A stretch of DNA of 64,000 bases from CAVYGN01 sp964413265. Its GTDB lineage: Bacteria > Spirochaetota > Brevinematia > Brevinematales > JAOACQ01. Below, piece after piece: positions 51,016 to 59,913 of the stretch (position 1 is its first letter; every line of letters begins with the position of its first letter). The notes under the pieces are model-generated. The model was not told the DNA's origin. It searched no databases and saw nothing but the letters and a program-made list of their open reading frames with translations. Location of the stretch: positions 42,731 to 106,730 of the forward strand of contig CAYPRX010000004.1 in NCBI GenBank assembly GCA_964413265.1, in the 5' to 3' direction. A program made the translations under genes and the position numbers.

Positions 51016-53084
51016 TGTATCTTAATGAACTGAAAAACCATCCTATTGAAGGCTTGAATTTTCTGACAAAAAGGCAGATATCCCTCCTGAAAAAAATCGA
51101 TATCAACACCGCATATGATATAATAAATAATTTCCCCTACAGGTATGACGACAGATCTTCAATCGAATCCATCCAGGCAGGCCTTTTAAAAGGTGCCCCT
51201 ACAGTTATTCTGGCTACTGTCGTAGGACATGAATATATCTTTTTCAACAGGAGAAGGCATCCGAAAATAATAATCCAGGACCAGACAATGCGTGCAAGTC
51301 TTCTCGGATTTAACCGTGAATATTTAAAGCAATCTATGAAAATAGGCCAAAAATACTGGATTTACGCCCAGTTTGTCTATAAGTACAACGAAATTCAGAG
51401 CTCTACTTTCGACTTCGAGATATACAGGAAAGATACAAACCCTAAAAATTTTGGCTTTATTCTGCCTGTATATAAATTGACCGAAGAGCTCTATCTTAAG
51501 GAACTCCGTTCCATAATTAAAAAAACTTTATTAAAATATCTCGATTCCATCACCGATGAAATTCCTGACTATATATTGAGGGCGCATAACCTGCAGGCGA
51601 AGAGAGAATCCCTTTTAAACATACATTTTCCATCAGATGCAGTAAGCCTAAAAAAGGCGAAGCTCCGGCTGGCTTACGAGGAATTTTTAGCCATAGAACT
51701 TGCCGTGATAATGAAGAGGAAAAATACTGAGGGAGTTTCAAAGCCGTTTTCTTATACGGGCAGTTCTAAAACCGGCTTGTTTTTAAAAACACTTCCTTAC
51801 AGACTTACAGGCGCACAGGAACGGGCCCTTGGAGAAATAATTAAAGATATGGACAGTCCCTCACCTATGCACAGACTTCTTCAGGGTGATGTAGGATGCG
51901 GCAAGACAACAGTGGCTCTTGCTGGCTTGATTTATGCAGCAGAAAACGGGCTCCAGGGTGCTCTGATGGTACCAACAGAAGTGCTGGCGATACAGCACTA
52001 CAATACGATAAAACCCTATCTTGACGCTCTCGCCATCAGATCGGTACTCCTTACAGGCGGCGCCCAGGGAGTGGAAAAACGCTCAATTTATAATGATATT
52101 AACAGCGGAAAAGTATCTATTATTATCGGGACCCAGGCTTTAATCCAGGAAGGGCTGGAATACAGTAAACTTTCCTTAATCGTATTCGATGAGCAGCACA
52201 GGTTCGGTGTACTTCAAAGGATCAGCCTCTCAAAAAAAGGTAACAATCCTGACATTCTCGTCATGACCGCAACACCTATCCCGAGAACTCTGGTTCTGAC
52301 CGTATATGGGGACCTTGACATCAGCTTGATCGACGAGATGCCGGCAGGAAGGAAAAAGGTCTTAACAAAGTGGATAACAAAAAAAAATTATACCGAACTT
52401 TTAAATCTCGTCGAAATGGAACTCGACAAGGGCCGCCAGGCTTATTTTATCTATCCATTGATTGAAGAATCGGAGAATATCGATACTGAAAATGCGATCA
52501 GGATGCATGGCATTCTTTCCGAGCATTTTTCCGATTATACGGTTGGCCTCTTGCATGGGAGGATGAGCGCCGTCGAAAAATATGATGTAATGGAAAAATT
52601 CAGATTGGGCTCTGTCAAGGTTCTAGTTTCAACAACGGTCATTGAAGTCGGCATTGATGTTAAAAATGCTACGGTTATGGCGATTGAAGGTTCGGAAAGA
52701 TTTGGACTTTCACAGCTTCATCAGTTAAGAGGCCGTGTGGGAAGGGACAAATATGAATCATTCTGCATACTCGTGACCTCAGGGAACGAATCTGATGAAA
52801 CGAAGGCCCGGATGAATGTAATGTTGAATAATTCCGACGGTTTCAGGATAGCCGAAGAGGATTTAAAGTTGCGGGGCCCAGGTGAAATTTTAGGGATCAG
52901 ACAGTCTGGAATGCCGGAACTGAAAATTGCCGATTATATAAGAAACGAAAAGCTACTTATTCTGGCGAGAGAGGATGCTAAGAATATTTTGAAAAGCGAC
53001 CCATTTCTTGGCTCCGATTCCAACCACCGGCTTAAAGAAGGTATAATAAACTTCTTGCCCACAGACTATCTATCTTCAGGATAA
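51015..53084 (+). CDS. recG: ATP-dependent DNA helicase RecG
   Basis: The predicted protein has 689 residues. It has the Walker A loop GDVGCGKTT (about 291-299), the motif DEQHRFGV at 392-399, TATPIPRTL, EVGIDVKNAT and the family block QLHQLRGRVGR. The N-terminal wedge/OB region precedes the helicase core. It remodels stalled forks and branched DNA. The start is ATG at 51015, overlapping the stop of the unknown gene. It is followed by the flagellin promoter. Confidence 0.97.
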   Translation: MYLNELKNHPIEGLNFLTKRQISLLKKIDINTAYDIINNFPYRYDDRSSIESIQAGLLKGAPTVILATVVGHEYIFFNRRRHPKIIIQDQTMRASLLGFNREYLKQSMKIGQKYWIYAQFVYKYNEIQSSTFDFEIYRKDTNPKNFGFILPVYKLTEELYLKELRSIIKKTLLKYLDSITDEIPDYILRAHNLQAKRESLLNIHFPSDAVSLKKAKLRLAYEEFLAIELAVIMKRKNTEGVSKPFSYTGSSKTGLFLKTLPYRLTGAQERALGEIIKDMDSPSPMHRLLQGDVGCGKTTVALAGLIYAAENGLQGALMVPTEVLAIQHYNTIKPYLDALAIRSVLLTGGAQGVEKRSIYNDINSGKVSIIIGTQALIQEGLEYSKLSLIVFDEQHRFGVLQRISLSKKGNNPDILVMTATPIPRTLVLTVYGDLDISLIDEMPAGRKKVLTKWITKKNYTELLNLVEMELDKGRQAYFIYPLIEESENIDTENAIRMHGILSEHFSDYTVGLLHGRMSAVEKYDVMEKFRLGSVKVLVSTTVIEVGIDVKNATVMAIEGSERFGLSQLHQLRGRVGRDKYESFCILVTSGNESDETKARMNVMLNNSDGFRIAEEDLKLRGPGEILGIRQSGMPELKIADYIRNEKLLILAREDAKNILKSDPFLGSDSNHRLKEGIINFLPTDYLSSG

Positions 53085-53109
53085 TTGCAAAAATAAAAAT
53101 ATTTTTTCA

Positions 53110-53137
53110 TAAAGTTTAAATTGGAGCCCGCCGATAC
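53110..53137 (+). promoter_or_regulatory. Sigma-28 (FliA-type) flagellin promoter
   Basis: TAAAGTTT (53110-53117) and GCCGATAC (53130-53137) are separated by 12 bases. The sigma-28 consensus is TAAAGTTT, 11 bases, GCCGATAA, so the match is excellent apart from one extra spacer base and the last base. It lies before the flagellin at 53287 and gives a leader of about 140 bases. Confidence 0.88.
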
Positions 53138-53242
53138 ATTCATAAGAGAAATTCTAATTTTAATATAGGAGGTTTTTTCTAAATTCCTGCCTAATAGGTG
53201 TATCGGAACTTCCGGAATAGCCTTTAGGCTTTAAAGAGTAAT

Positions 53243-53264
53243 ATTTCCGCAAGGATGCGGAAAT
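53243..53264 (+). promoter_or_regulatory. CsrA-type hairpin in the flaB1 leader
   Basis: ATTTCCGC (53243-53250) pairs perfectly with GCGGAAAT (53257-53264) around the loop AAGGAT. The loop places GGA in the middle, and CAAGGATG matches the CsrA consensus core. It lies 12 bases upstream of the ribosome site GGAGG (53276-53280). CsrA control is known for flagellin leaders in Bacillus and Borrelia; here it is inferred. Confidence 0.6.
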
Positions 53265-53286
53265 AAAATTATCAAGGAGGATACCT

Positions 53287-54147
53287 ATGATCATTAATCA
53301 CAACATCAGTGCGATTTTCGCAAATCGTCAGTTGTGGGTCAACAGCCATGAATCTGACAAGGACATTGAAAAGCTCTCTTCAGGCATGAGAATTAACAAA
53401 GCAGGTGACGATGCTTCCGGACTCGCAGTTTCCGAAAAAATGCGTTCTCAGATCCTTGGTCTCCGCAGGGCCGAGAGAAATGCTGAAGACGCTACATCGT
53501 TCATCCAAACAACAGAAGGATATCTTGCAGAAGCCCACACGATCCTTCAGAGAATCAGAGAGCTGGCCGTCCAGGCTTCCAACGGGATTTACTCCACGGA
53601 AGACAGGATGCAGATCCAGGTAGAAGTTTCTCAGTTAGTTGCCGAAGTTGACAGAATAGCTTCGCATGCCCAATTTAACGGCCTCAATATGCTGACAGGG
53701 CGTTTTGCCTATAACAGCGGCGGGAACACTCCGACAGCAAGCATATGGTTTCATGTAGGCCCCAATATGGATCAGAGGATAAGAAGCTTTATCAATACTA
53801 TGACAGCTACAGCTCTCGGCATTAAAGATCCTACATCTCAGACAAATATCAGTATCAGCACTCCTGAAAAATCCAACATGGCTATTGGCATTGTTGATAA
53901 TGCACTGGAAAAAGTTTCCAAACAGAGGGCAGATCTCGGTGCTTATCAGAACAGACTGGAGAAATTATCCGCAGGTCTCATGGTTGGTTACGAGAACCTG
54001 CAGTCTGCCGAATCAAGGATAAGGGATACTGATATGGCAGAGCAGATGAGTGAATTCGTAAAAAATCAGATTTTGACCCAGGCTTCTACGGCAATGATAG
54101 CTCAGGCTAACCAAAAACCCCAACTGATGTTATCTCTCCTAAGGTGA
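53287..54147 (+). CDS. flaB: Periplasmic flagellin FlaB, first copy
   Basis: The predicted protein has 286 residues, as expected for spirochaete core flagellins. The N-terminus MIINHNISAIFANRQL and block IEKLSSGMRINKAGDDASGL form the D0/D1 helices. The middle IWFHVGPNMDQRIRSFINTM is the spirochaete FlaB signature. The C-terminus has ESRIRDTDMAEQMSEFVKNQ and ends QANQKPQLMLSLLR. There is almost no variable domain. Export is by the flagellar type III system, without a signal peptide. It is about 58% identical, by eye, to the next flagellin. Expression likely depends on sigma-28 and CsrA. Confidence 0.97.
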   Translation: MIINHNISAIFANRQLWVNSHESDKDIEKLSSGMRINKAGDDASGLAVSEKMRSQILGLRRAERNAEDATSFIQTTEGYLAEAHTILQRIRELAVQASNGIYSTEDRMQIQVEVSQLVAEVDRIASHAQFNGLNMLTGRFAYNSGGNTPTASIWFHVGPNMDQRIRSFINTMTATALGIKDPTSQTNISISTPEKSNMAIGIVDNALEKVSKQRADLGAYQNRLEKLSAGLMVGYENLQSAESRIRDTDMAEQMSEFVKNQILTQASTAMIAQANQKPQLMLSLLR

Positions 54148-54184
54148 AAAAAGTTGGGATAGGCAGCCTAAGAATAAAAATTAT

Positions 54185-54219
54185 GATTATCCCGGCATAA
54201 ACCGGGATAATCTTTCCTT
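54185..54219 (+). terminator. Intrinsic terminator after flaB1
   Basis: GATTATCCCGG (54185-54195) and CCGGGATAATC (54202-54212) form a perfect 11-pair stem with loop CATAAA, followed by a T-rich run (TTTCCTT). It separates the two flagellin genes. Confidence 0.75.
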
Positions 54220-54257
54220 AAATTATACGGTTATAGGCATTGGTGGTAACTACTACA

Positions 54258-54350
54258 AACCCTCCTGAAGCTGCGCTTTCATCATAAAGACAGCGCAGAA
54301 GGCAGGGACCCCTTCAGTTACAAGGATGATCAAGCATTTCAAGGAGGGTT
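54258..54350 (+). promoter_or_regulatory. Structured flaB2 leader with anti-Shine-Dalgarno segment and CsrA-type site
   Basis: AACCCTCCT (54258-54266) is exactly complementary to AGGAGGGTT (54342-54350), which contains the flaB2 ribosome site. Between them are a hairpin CTGCGCT/AGCGCAG (54271-54277 with 54292-54298), a smaller stem GAAGG/CCTTC (54298-54302 with 54311-54315) and a CsrA-type site TTACAAGGATGA (54318-54329). The leader can thus hide or expose the ribosome site. Control by CsrA or another protein is inferred, not shown. Confidence 0.5.
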
Positions 54351-54352
54351 AT

Positions 54353-55231
54353 ATGATAGTAAACCACAATATATCTTCAATTTTTGCCAACAGGCTCCTG
54401 GCTCTAAATGATTATAACTTGAATGAGAACATCGAGAAGCTATCGTCCGGTCTCAGGATCAACAAGGCAGGAGACGATGCTTCCGGTCTGGCGGTATCTG
54501 AAAAGATGAGAAGCCAGATTTCCGGTCTTCATCAGGCGATGAGGAATACAGAGGACGCAACATCATTCATGCAGACAATCGAAGGATATCTTGATGAAAC
54601 AACAACAATTCTGCAAAGAATGAGGGAACTCTCTGTTCAGGCCGGAAATGGAATTTACAGCGACCTTGACAGGTCTCTTATCAATGTGGAAATGTCCCAG
54701 CTGATAAACGAAGTTGATAGAATAGCTCATCATGCACAATACAATGGAATGAATATTCTGACTGGAAGATTTGAGGAACCAACCGGTACAACGACCGGTT
54801 CAGCTGCTTCTACCCAATCAGCCGGCCTGTGGTTCCACATTGGACCAAATATGGACCAGAGAGTACAGGTGTTCGTTGGCAATATGAATGCTCAGGCATT
54901 AGGCCTGGTTTCCGCTGAGGGAAACAAGGCAGTTTCTGCGAGCAATATGGATAGCGCGAACCGTTCGATTGGAGTTCTCGACAAAGCCCTTGAGAAAGTC
55001 CTCAAACAGAGAGCTGATCTTGGTTCTTATGAGAACAGGTTCGAAAAACTTTATAAAGGACTTTATGTTGCGTTCGAAAATACTAATGCTTCAGAGTCCA
55101 GAATAAGGGATACGGATATGGCCCAGGAAATGAGTGATTTTATAAAAAATCAGATCCTTACCCAGGCCAATGTGTCTATGCTGTCCCAGGCAAATTTAAA
55201 GCCTCAGCTAGTGCTGAGGCTTCTTGGTTAG
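54353..55231 (+). CDS. flaB: Periplasmic flagellin FlaB, second copy
   Basis: The predicted protein has 292 residues. It shares the FlaB blocks MIVNHNISSIFANRLL, IEKLSSGLRINKAGDDASGL, LWFHIGPNMDQRVQVF and ESRIRDTDMAQEMSDFIKNQ. It carries a short insert EEPTGTTTGSAASTQSAG in the middle that the first copy lacks. The ATG at 54353 follows GGAGGG. A frame extension upstream to 54326 has no ribosome site. I see no sigma-28 promoter of its own, and a terminator separates it from the first copy. The last codons contain a perfect hairpin. Confidence 0.97.
   Translation: MIVNHNISSIFANRLLALNDYNLNENIEKLSSGLRINKAGDDASGLAVSEKMRSQISGLHQAMRNTEDATSFMQTIEGYLDETTTILQRMRELSVQAGNGIYSDLDRSLINVEMSQLINEVDRIAHHAQYNGMNILTGRFEEPTGTTTGSAASTQSAGLWFHIGPNMDQRVQVFVGNMNAQALGLVSAEGNKAVSASNMDSANRSIGVLDKALEKVLKQRADLGSYENRFEKLYKGLYVAFENTNASESRIRDTDMAQEMSDFIKNQILTQANVSMLSQANLKPQLVLRLLG
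55199..55222 (+). repeat. Perfect hairpin inside the last codons of flaB2
   Basis: AAGCCTCAGC (55199-55208) pairs perfectly with GCTGAGGCTT (55213-55222) around the loop TAGT. The ten-pair stem lies within the coding end (residues near KPQLVLRLLG). No T run follows on the plus strand, so a normal terminator is doubtful. It might stabilise the 3' end of the message. Confidence 0.7.
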
Positions 55232-55362
55232 GGATAGGCAAATATCCTCTAACTTTTAGCATAAACCAAAAGTAAAAAAACTGATCGGGGTCCCTGCTTA
55301 TTTTAATACCTAATTACTAATTATATCGGCAATGGTAAAATTAGGTTTAGCAAATAATAGCA

Positions 55363-56622
55363 TTATTTTTTTAATTCCATCCCGAAAATTGACAGCTTTT
55401 TCAGCCTTTCAACAAGCGGGGGATGGGAATAATAAAAGAAAACATATAGAGGATGGGGATAAAGATTCGACAAATTGTCCTTGGAGAGCTTGATAAGGGA
55501 ACTCTGAAGAAAAGCCTCTTCTCCTGCAAGGGTCACGGCGAATCTATCGGCTTCACTCTCCCTCCTCCTCGATATATAGGAAACCAGAGGGGAGAGAAAA
55601 AAAGACAGCAGAGATCCGATAAATAGTGCCAGAATTATCTTGACAAATAACCCGCTCTCCGATATTTGAAAAATCCCTGGTAAAATATCAGTACGGAAAA
55701 TCAAAAAACAGCAGTAAAACAGGGCTAGTGAGAAAAGCTCGTAAGATATAATGGCTTTTATTATGTGTTTCTTTTTCCAATGCCCGGCTTCATGGGCCAG
55801 TACCGAGAGTATCTCATCCCCGGATAGTTTTTCAAGCAATGTGTCGAAGATAATTATTCGTTTTACCCTGCCTATGCCGGTAAAATAAGCGTTCGAGTGC
55901 ATACTCCTCTTCGAAGCATCTACTTTAAGCACCCGGGAAGCTTGAATCCCTACCTTTAAAAAAAGGGCTTTTATCCTGACTTCCAGTTCTATAATTCCCA
56001 AAGGTGTAAATTTATTAAAAAGGGGTTCTATCACAAAAGGACTGATATACATAAGTGTTATGCTTAAAACAAAGAAGAATAGCCATGATATTACCCACCA
56101 GAATATCGGGCTTATGCCAGTTATATAGATGACAGCCAGGACTGCTCCGCTGATAAGTAAAGTTTTTATTAGGAAACTCTTGATAAAGTCGGAAACCCAT
56201 AGTGAGATATTCATCTGATTGAAGCCGAATTTATTCTCGATAAAGAATGTATCATAAAGAGAGAAAGGAATATCAAGTATTTGTATAACGGTCGACAGAA
56301 TTGCAAAATAAATAAGGCCTTCCATGAAGTTATTAATATTCAGGCCGATGATTTTTGAATTATACATATTCAATAATGGAGTAAAGATAAATATGAAAAC
56401 CAGAATATCGTAGAACACTGATCGGAATATGCCGAAACGTGACTTCAATCCCAGATATGAAAGGCTTTTTTCCAGAGTTGATTTATCTATGACTTGAGAC
56501 AGGGTCGCCGGTACAAAGGGGCCTATTTTCCGCTGATACGATATATTGATAATTTCAAGAATGATACTGAGGACCCTCCTCAGTATAAATAATATAACAA
56601 TTACTTCAGTAAACAGGGCCAT
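55363..56622 (-). CDS. M48 family peptidase, Ste24-like
   Basis: The predicted protein has 419 residues with several membrane helices. The zinc site is HEAGHWKKKHIIK (HExxH type). The third ligand region appears as SRRRESEADRFAV. The pattern DASKRSMHSNAYFTGIGRVK and the IIFDTLL block match CAAX-protease-1/Ste24 and HtpX-like proteins. It probably clears or processes membrane proteins. I chose the ATG at 56622 because GGGAG lies just upstream; the frame opens ten codons earlier at an ATG with no site. Confidence 0.92.
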   Translation of the reverse strand: MALFTEVIVILFILRRVLSIILEIINISYQRKIGPFVPATLSQVIDKSTLEKSLSYLGLKSRFGIFRSVFYDILVFIFIFTPLLNMYNSKIIGLNINNFMEGLIYFAILSTVIQILDIPFSLYDTFFIENKFGFNQMNISLWVSDFIKSFLIKTLLISGAVLAVIYITGISPIFWWVISWLFFFVLSITLMYISPFVIEPLFNKFTPLGIIELEVRIKALFLKVGIQASRVLKVDASKRSMHSNAYFTGIGRVKRIIIFDTLLEKLSGDEILSVLAHEAGHWKKKHIIKAIISYELFSLALFYCCFLIFRTDILPGIFQISESGLFVKIILALFIGSLLSFFLSPLVSYISRRRESEADRFAVTLAGEEAFLQSSLIKLSKDNLSNLYPHPLYVFFYYSHPPLVERLKKLSIFGMELKK

Positions 56623-56663
56623 AAAAGGTCTCCCGTTCAAAATTGGGGGCATTTATAAGCATA

Positions 56664-56692
56664 TTGACATACTTCACGCGTTATTATATATT
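56664..56692 (+). promoter_or_regulatory. Predicted promoter of the phoH-pgpH operon
   Basis: TTGACA (56664-56669) and TATATT (56687-56692) are separated by 17 bases. The phoH start follows at 56729. The ribosome site there is weak. Confidence 0.65.
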
Positions 56693-56728
56693 TAAAGCTG
56701 GGTTATTTTAAATTTTGGTTGCAATAAA

Positions 56729-57703
56729 ATGAAAATAAAACTTCATATTCCTCCAAGCATTGATCCGGTTCTTGCTTTCGGGGTCCATGATTCGAATCTA
56801 AGACTGCTTGAGAGGGTAATGGCTGTGAAAATCATCCCTGTGGAAGAAGATATTTCTATTGAAGGAGATGAAGACAAAATCACGAAAACTTCGAATATAC
56901 TGAACAACATATTCGTACTGGTCCGGGGAGCAATGCCCGTTTCTCACAGTGATATCAAGCTTTTGATTGAAGAGGTCGTTAAGAACAATAATTACGGGAC
57001 TGATAAGTTCACATCCGACGGTCTTAGTATTTCTAAAAAGGGATACAAATTAAAACCAAGAACTTCCCATCAGAAGGATTATATTCGAGAAATTCTGAAT
57101 AATGATCTCACTTTTGCAATCGGACCTGCAGGAACCGGTAAAACATTCCTGGCCGTAGGTATGGCTCTCCACTTTCTTTATATAGGAAGAGTGAAGAAAA
57201 TCGTACTCACAAGGCCTGTCGTTGAAGCCGGGGAAAATCTGGGATTCTTACCGGGAACTATCGAAGAAAAAATTGACCCGTATTTAAGGCCGCTTTTTGA
57301 CGCACTCAAAGAAATGCTAGGACCGGAAGAATTAAAATATTTAATGGAAAATCAGATAATAGAACTGGCGCCGCTGGCCTATATGCGAGGCAGGACTCTT
57401 TCAAATTGTTTTATTATTCTTGATGAAGCCCAGAATACGATGCCTATGCAGATGAAAATGTGCCTAACGAGGCTTGGTGAAAATTCTAAAATGGTCGTAA
57501 CCGGCGATATAACTCAAATCGACCTTCCATACGGTAAGGAATCTGGCCTCACTCAGAGCATAGACCTGTTCCGGGATATCGAGGGTGTTAAGTTTATCTA
57601 TTTCAATCAAAGGGATGTTATGCGTCATGGCCTGGTCAAAAAAATATTGGAAATATACGAGAAGAGAGAAAATGATTCATGGAAAGAGATGTCGGTAAAG
57701 TAA
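56729..57703 (+). CDS. phoH: PhoH family protein (PhoH-like NTPase)
   Basis: The predicted protein has 324 residues. A KH-like N-terminal region precedes the P-loop GPAGTGKTF (132-140). Further motifs are LTRPVVEAGENLGFLPG, CFIILDEAQNTMPMQMKM and VTGDITQIDLP. PhoH NTPases often lie next to pgpH and ybeY and act in RNA metabolism, probably with RNA helicase activity. Here pgpH follows with a 25-base overlap, but ybeY is absent. The ATG has only a weak ribosome site. Confidence 0.95.
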   Translation: MKIKLHIPPSIDPVLAFGVHDSNLRLLERVMAVKIIPVEEDISIEGDEDKITKTSNILNNIFVLVRGAMPVSHSDIKLLIEEVVKNNNYGTDKFTSDGLSISKKGYKLKPRTSHQKDYIREILNNDLTFAIGPAGTGKTFLAVGMALHFLYIGRVKKIVLTRPVVEAGENLGFLPGTIEEKIDPYLRPLFDALKEMLGPEELKYLMENQIIELAPLAYMRGRTLSNCFIILDEAQNTMPMQMKMCLTRLGENSKMVVTGDITQIDLPYGKESGLTQSIDLFRDIEGVKFIYFNQRDVMRHGLVKKILEIYEKRENDSWKEMSVK

Positions 57704-59844
57704 TTCTCAGGAAGCTTTTAAAGACAATCTCTTTAAACTACAAAATCGCAGTTTTATCGGCGATTGTTTACTTTTTCAGCCTGTTTTTTATTTTTCTATC
57801 ACATATCGCTCCCAATAGTTCACTTTACGGAGTCGGGGAAAGTTCTAAAGAAACTCTACGCTCGGAATATACATTTATCTATGATGATAAATTTGAAACA
57901 GAGAGCATGGAAAAAACGATTGAATCTAACCAGCCTCTGTATTACACATTTCAGGATAACCATAAGACTCTATTTTACTCAAAGCTCTCAGACTTTTTAA
58001 GTGCAATGTACAAGACACCTGACAGGGATTTTACTAAAAGCATCAGATCAGGGAGGTATAATTTCTCAGCTGAGTCTCTGAACTGGCTCGCTTCAAATCG
58101 TGGTCTTTTAAGCCTCTACACAAACAGGCTTATATACCTTTATGAAGCATTGACCGCCAAATACTACCTTGTCAACAAAAAAGAGAGCCCGGAACCTTTA
58201 CAGGGAATAAAGCTGATAACGAAGCTCGGTGACAAAAAGATACCTGATGAAAAGCTGCTTCTCTGCCCCATTGAAAAAGATTTTATGATCAGTTTCATCG
58301 GAGGAATCTATACCGGGATGAGCCAGGATTTCAAAACTATAATAGCTGAAATACTCATAAACCTGGTCGAACCTACAGCCCTTCTGAATCCAGAAGCCAG
58401 GGATCTGGTTATTAAAAGGGAATTACTGCAGACAAGGAAACAGAAAATAATCAACAAGGGAGATTTTCTCATAAAAAAAGGTGATATTATTAATACTGAA
58501 CAACTGGCTAAAATTATCGCCTATTCTGATTATAAACAAAACGATTTCCGTATGAAATTCTGGGCTCTCAATATCATATATCTCATACTGCTAACTTTTC
58601 TATTTTACAGATTTATCAAGTTTGAAAAGGAAACATTTAAAAAGAAATACAACATTTATCTCACATTGCTGGGCTTCGCTGCTGTAAATTTTATTTACTA
58701 TTCTGCTTATATATATACGGATATCCCGGAAGTCCCTAATTTTCTTCTGATGCCATTCGCGATAATTTCAATATCACTTCCTCTTCTTCTCAAAAATGAC
58801 CGTGTGGCTATAATTATTCTGATTTCCTACTCCCTGTTTTTATTTTTTTACCCCCTTTTTGATATTATCGCCTTTTTCAACCTTATTATAATATCTCTTT
58901 CGACAATCTATACTTCACAGCTTTTAAAGAACAGGAATGATTTTTTTATAGCCGGAATTTTCATAGGGTTAATTGAACTTCTGTTTTCTTTTATTTACAT
59001 ACTATATTACAGGAATTTATCCGATATCAGGGAATGGGGGATCATTCTGATCTTTTCCTTCGGAAACGGGTTCATATCGTCTATTGTCTCGCTTGGTTTA
59101 ATGCCCCTTTTGGAAAACTTATTCAATATTCCTACCCGCTTCAGGCTTCTCGAGCTGACCAATCCCACGCTTTCCCCACTTCTAAACAAATTAAGGACAG
59201 AAGCTCCCGGAACTTACAATCATTCCCTGCTGCTTGGAGATATGTGCGAAGCAGCCGCTGAAAAGCTCAATATTGACTCGCTCCTCGCTAAGGGTTGCGC
59301 GTATTATCATGACATAGGAAAGGCAGAGATTTCCGATTACTTCATCGAAAACCAGGACGGTAAAAACAAGCATGACGAACTTAAGACAAGCATTTCCGTT
59401 TCTGTGATAAAATCACATACAAAACTAGGCGTTGAGCTTGCACGCAAGTACCGCCTTCCCGAGGAAATTATAAGCGGGATCCGCGAACATCATGGTACAA
59501 CTGCCATTTCCTATTTTTATCACCAGGCCCTCGGCCTTTTAGGCGATGAAAATGTGAATATTACCGATTATGAATACCCCGGCCCTAAACCGCAATCGAA
59601 GGAAACGGCAATACTGATGCTCGCTGATGGAATCGAGACTACCGTCAGGGCTTATGCTCAGAACAATGAGCACTTTACGACAAAGATCATTGAAGACATA
59701 ATTGAAGATGTAATACAGAAAAGAATAGCCCAGGGTCAGTTTGATGAATGCAATATAACACTGCGCGAATTAAAAATAACGGCGAACGCTTTTTTTAAGA
59801 TCCTCGGTGGGTATCACCATAAAAGGATTGAATATAAGAAGTGA
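57679..59844 (+). CDS. Cyclic-di-AMP phosphodiesterase PgpH-type (7TM-HD)
   Basis: The predicted protein has 721 residues. An N-terminal membrane helix and an extracytoplasmic domain precede about seven helices (from about 295 to 480). A cytoplasmic HD hydrolase domain follows: TYNHSLLLGDMCEAAAEKL, the metal site YYHDIGKAEI with His544-Asp545, and IREHHGTTAISYFYHQA. The set 7TM-HD plus FIENQ matches the PgpH/YqfF group, which cleaves cyclic-di-AMP in other bacteria. It probably controls that messenger. It overlaps phoH by 25 bases. Confidence 0.93.
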   Translation: MERDVGKVILRKLLKTISLNYKIAVLSAIVYFFSLFFIFLSHIAPNSSLYGVGESSKETLRSEYTFIYDDKFETESMEKTIESNQPLYYTFQDNHKTLFYSKLSDFLSAMYKTPDRDFTKSIRSGRYNFSAESLNWLASNRGLLSLYTNRLIYLYEALTAKYYLVNKKESPEPLQGIKLITKLGDKKIPDEKLLLCPIEKDFMISFIGGIYTGMSQDFKTIIAEILINLVEPTALLNPEARDLVIKRELLQTRKQKIINKGDFLIKKGDIINTEQLAKIIAYSDYKQNDFRMKFWALNIIYLILLTFLFYRFIKFEKETFKKKYNIYLTLLGFAAVNFIYYSAYIYTDIPEVPNFLLMPFAIISISLPLLLKNDRVAIIILISYSLFLFFYPLFDIIAFFNLIIISLSTIYTSQLLKNRNDFFIAGIFIGLIELLFSFIYILYYRNLSDIREWGIILIFSFGNGFISSIVSLGLMPLLENLFNIPTRFRLLELTNPTLSPLLNKLRTEAPGTYNHSLLLGDMCEAAAEKLNIDSLLAKGCAYYHDIGKAEISDYFIENQDGKNKHDELKTSISVSVIKSHTKLGVELARKYRLPEEIISGIREHHGTTAISYFYHQALGLLGDENVNITDYEYPGPKPQSKETAILMLADGIETTVRAYAQNNEHFTTKIIEDIIEDVIQKRIAQGQFDECNITLRELKITANAFFKILGGYHHKRIEYKK

Positions 59845-59851
59845 AATGCCT

Positions 59852-59883
59852 AAAAAAACAGCTGGACGGTATTACCGCCCAGC
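59852..59883 (-). terminator. Intrinsic terminator for the zinc-ribbon gene (minus strand)
   Basis: On the minus strand GCTGGGCGGT and ACCGTCCAGC form a stem of nine pairs with one mismatch, followed by a run of seven T (59852-59858). It lies 30 bases after the stop of the minus gene at 59914. On the plus strand no T run follows. Confidence 0.7.
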
Positions 59884-59913
59884 CACAATTAATGTTCGAA
59901 ACTGTTTACTACA

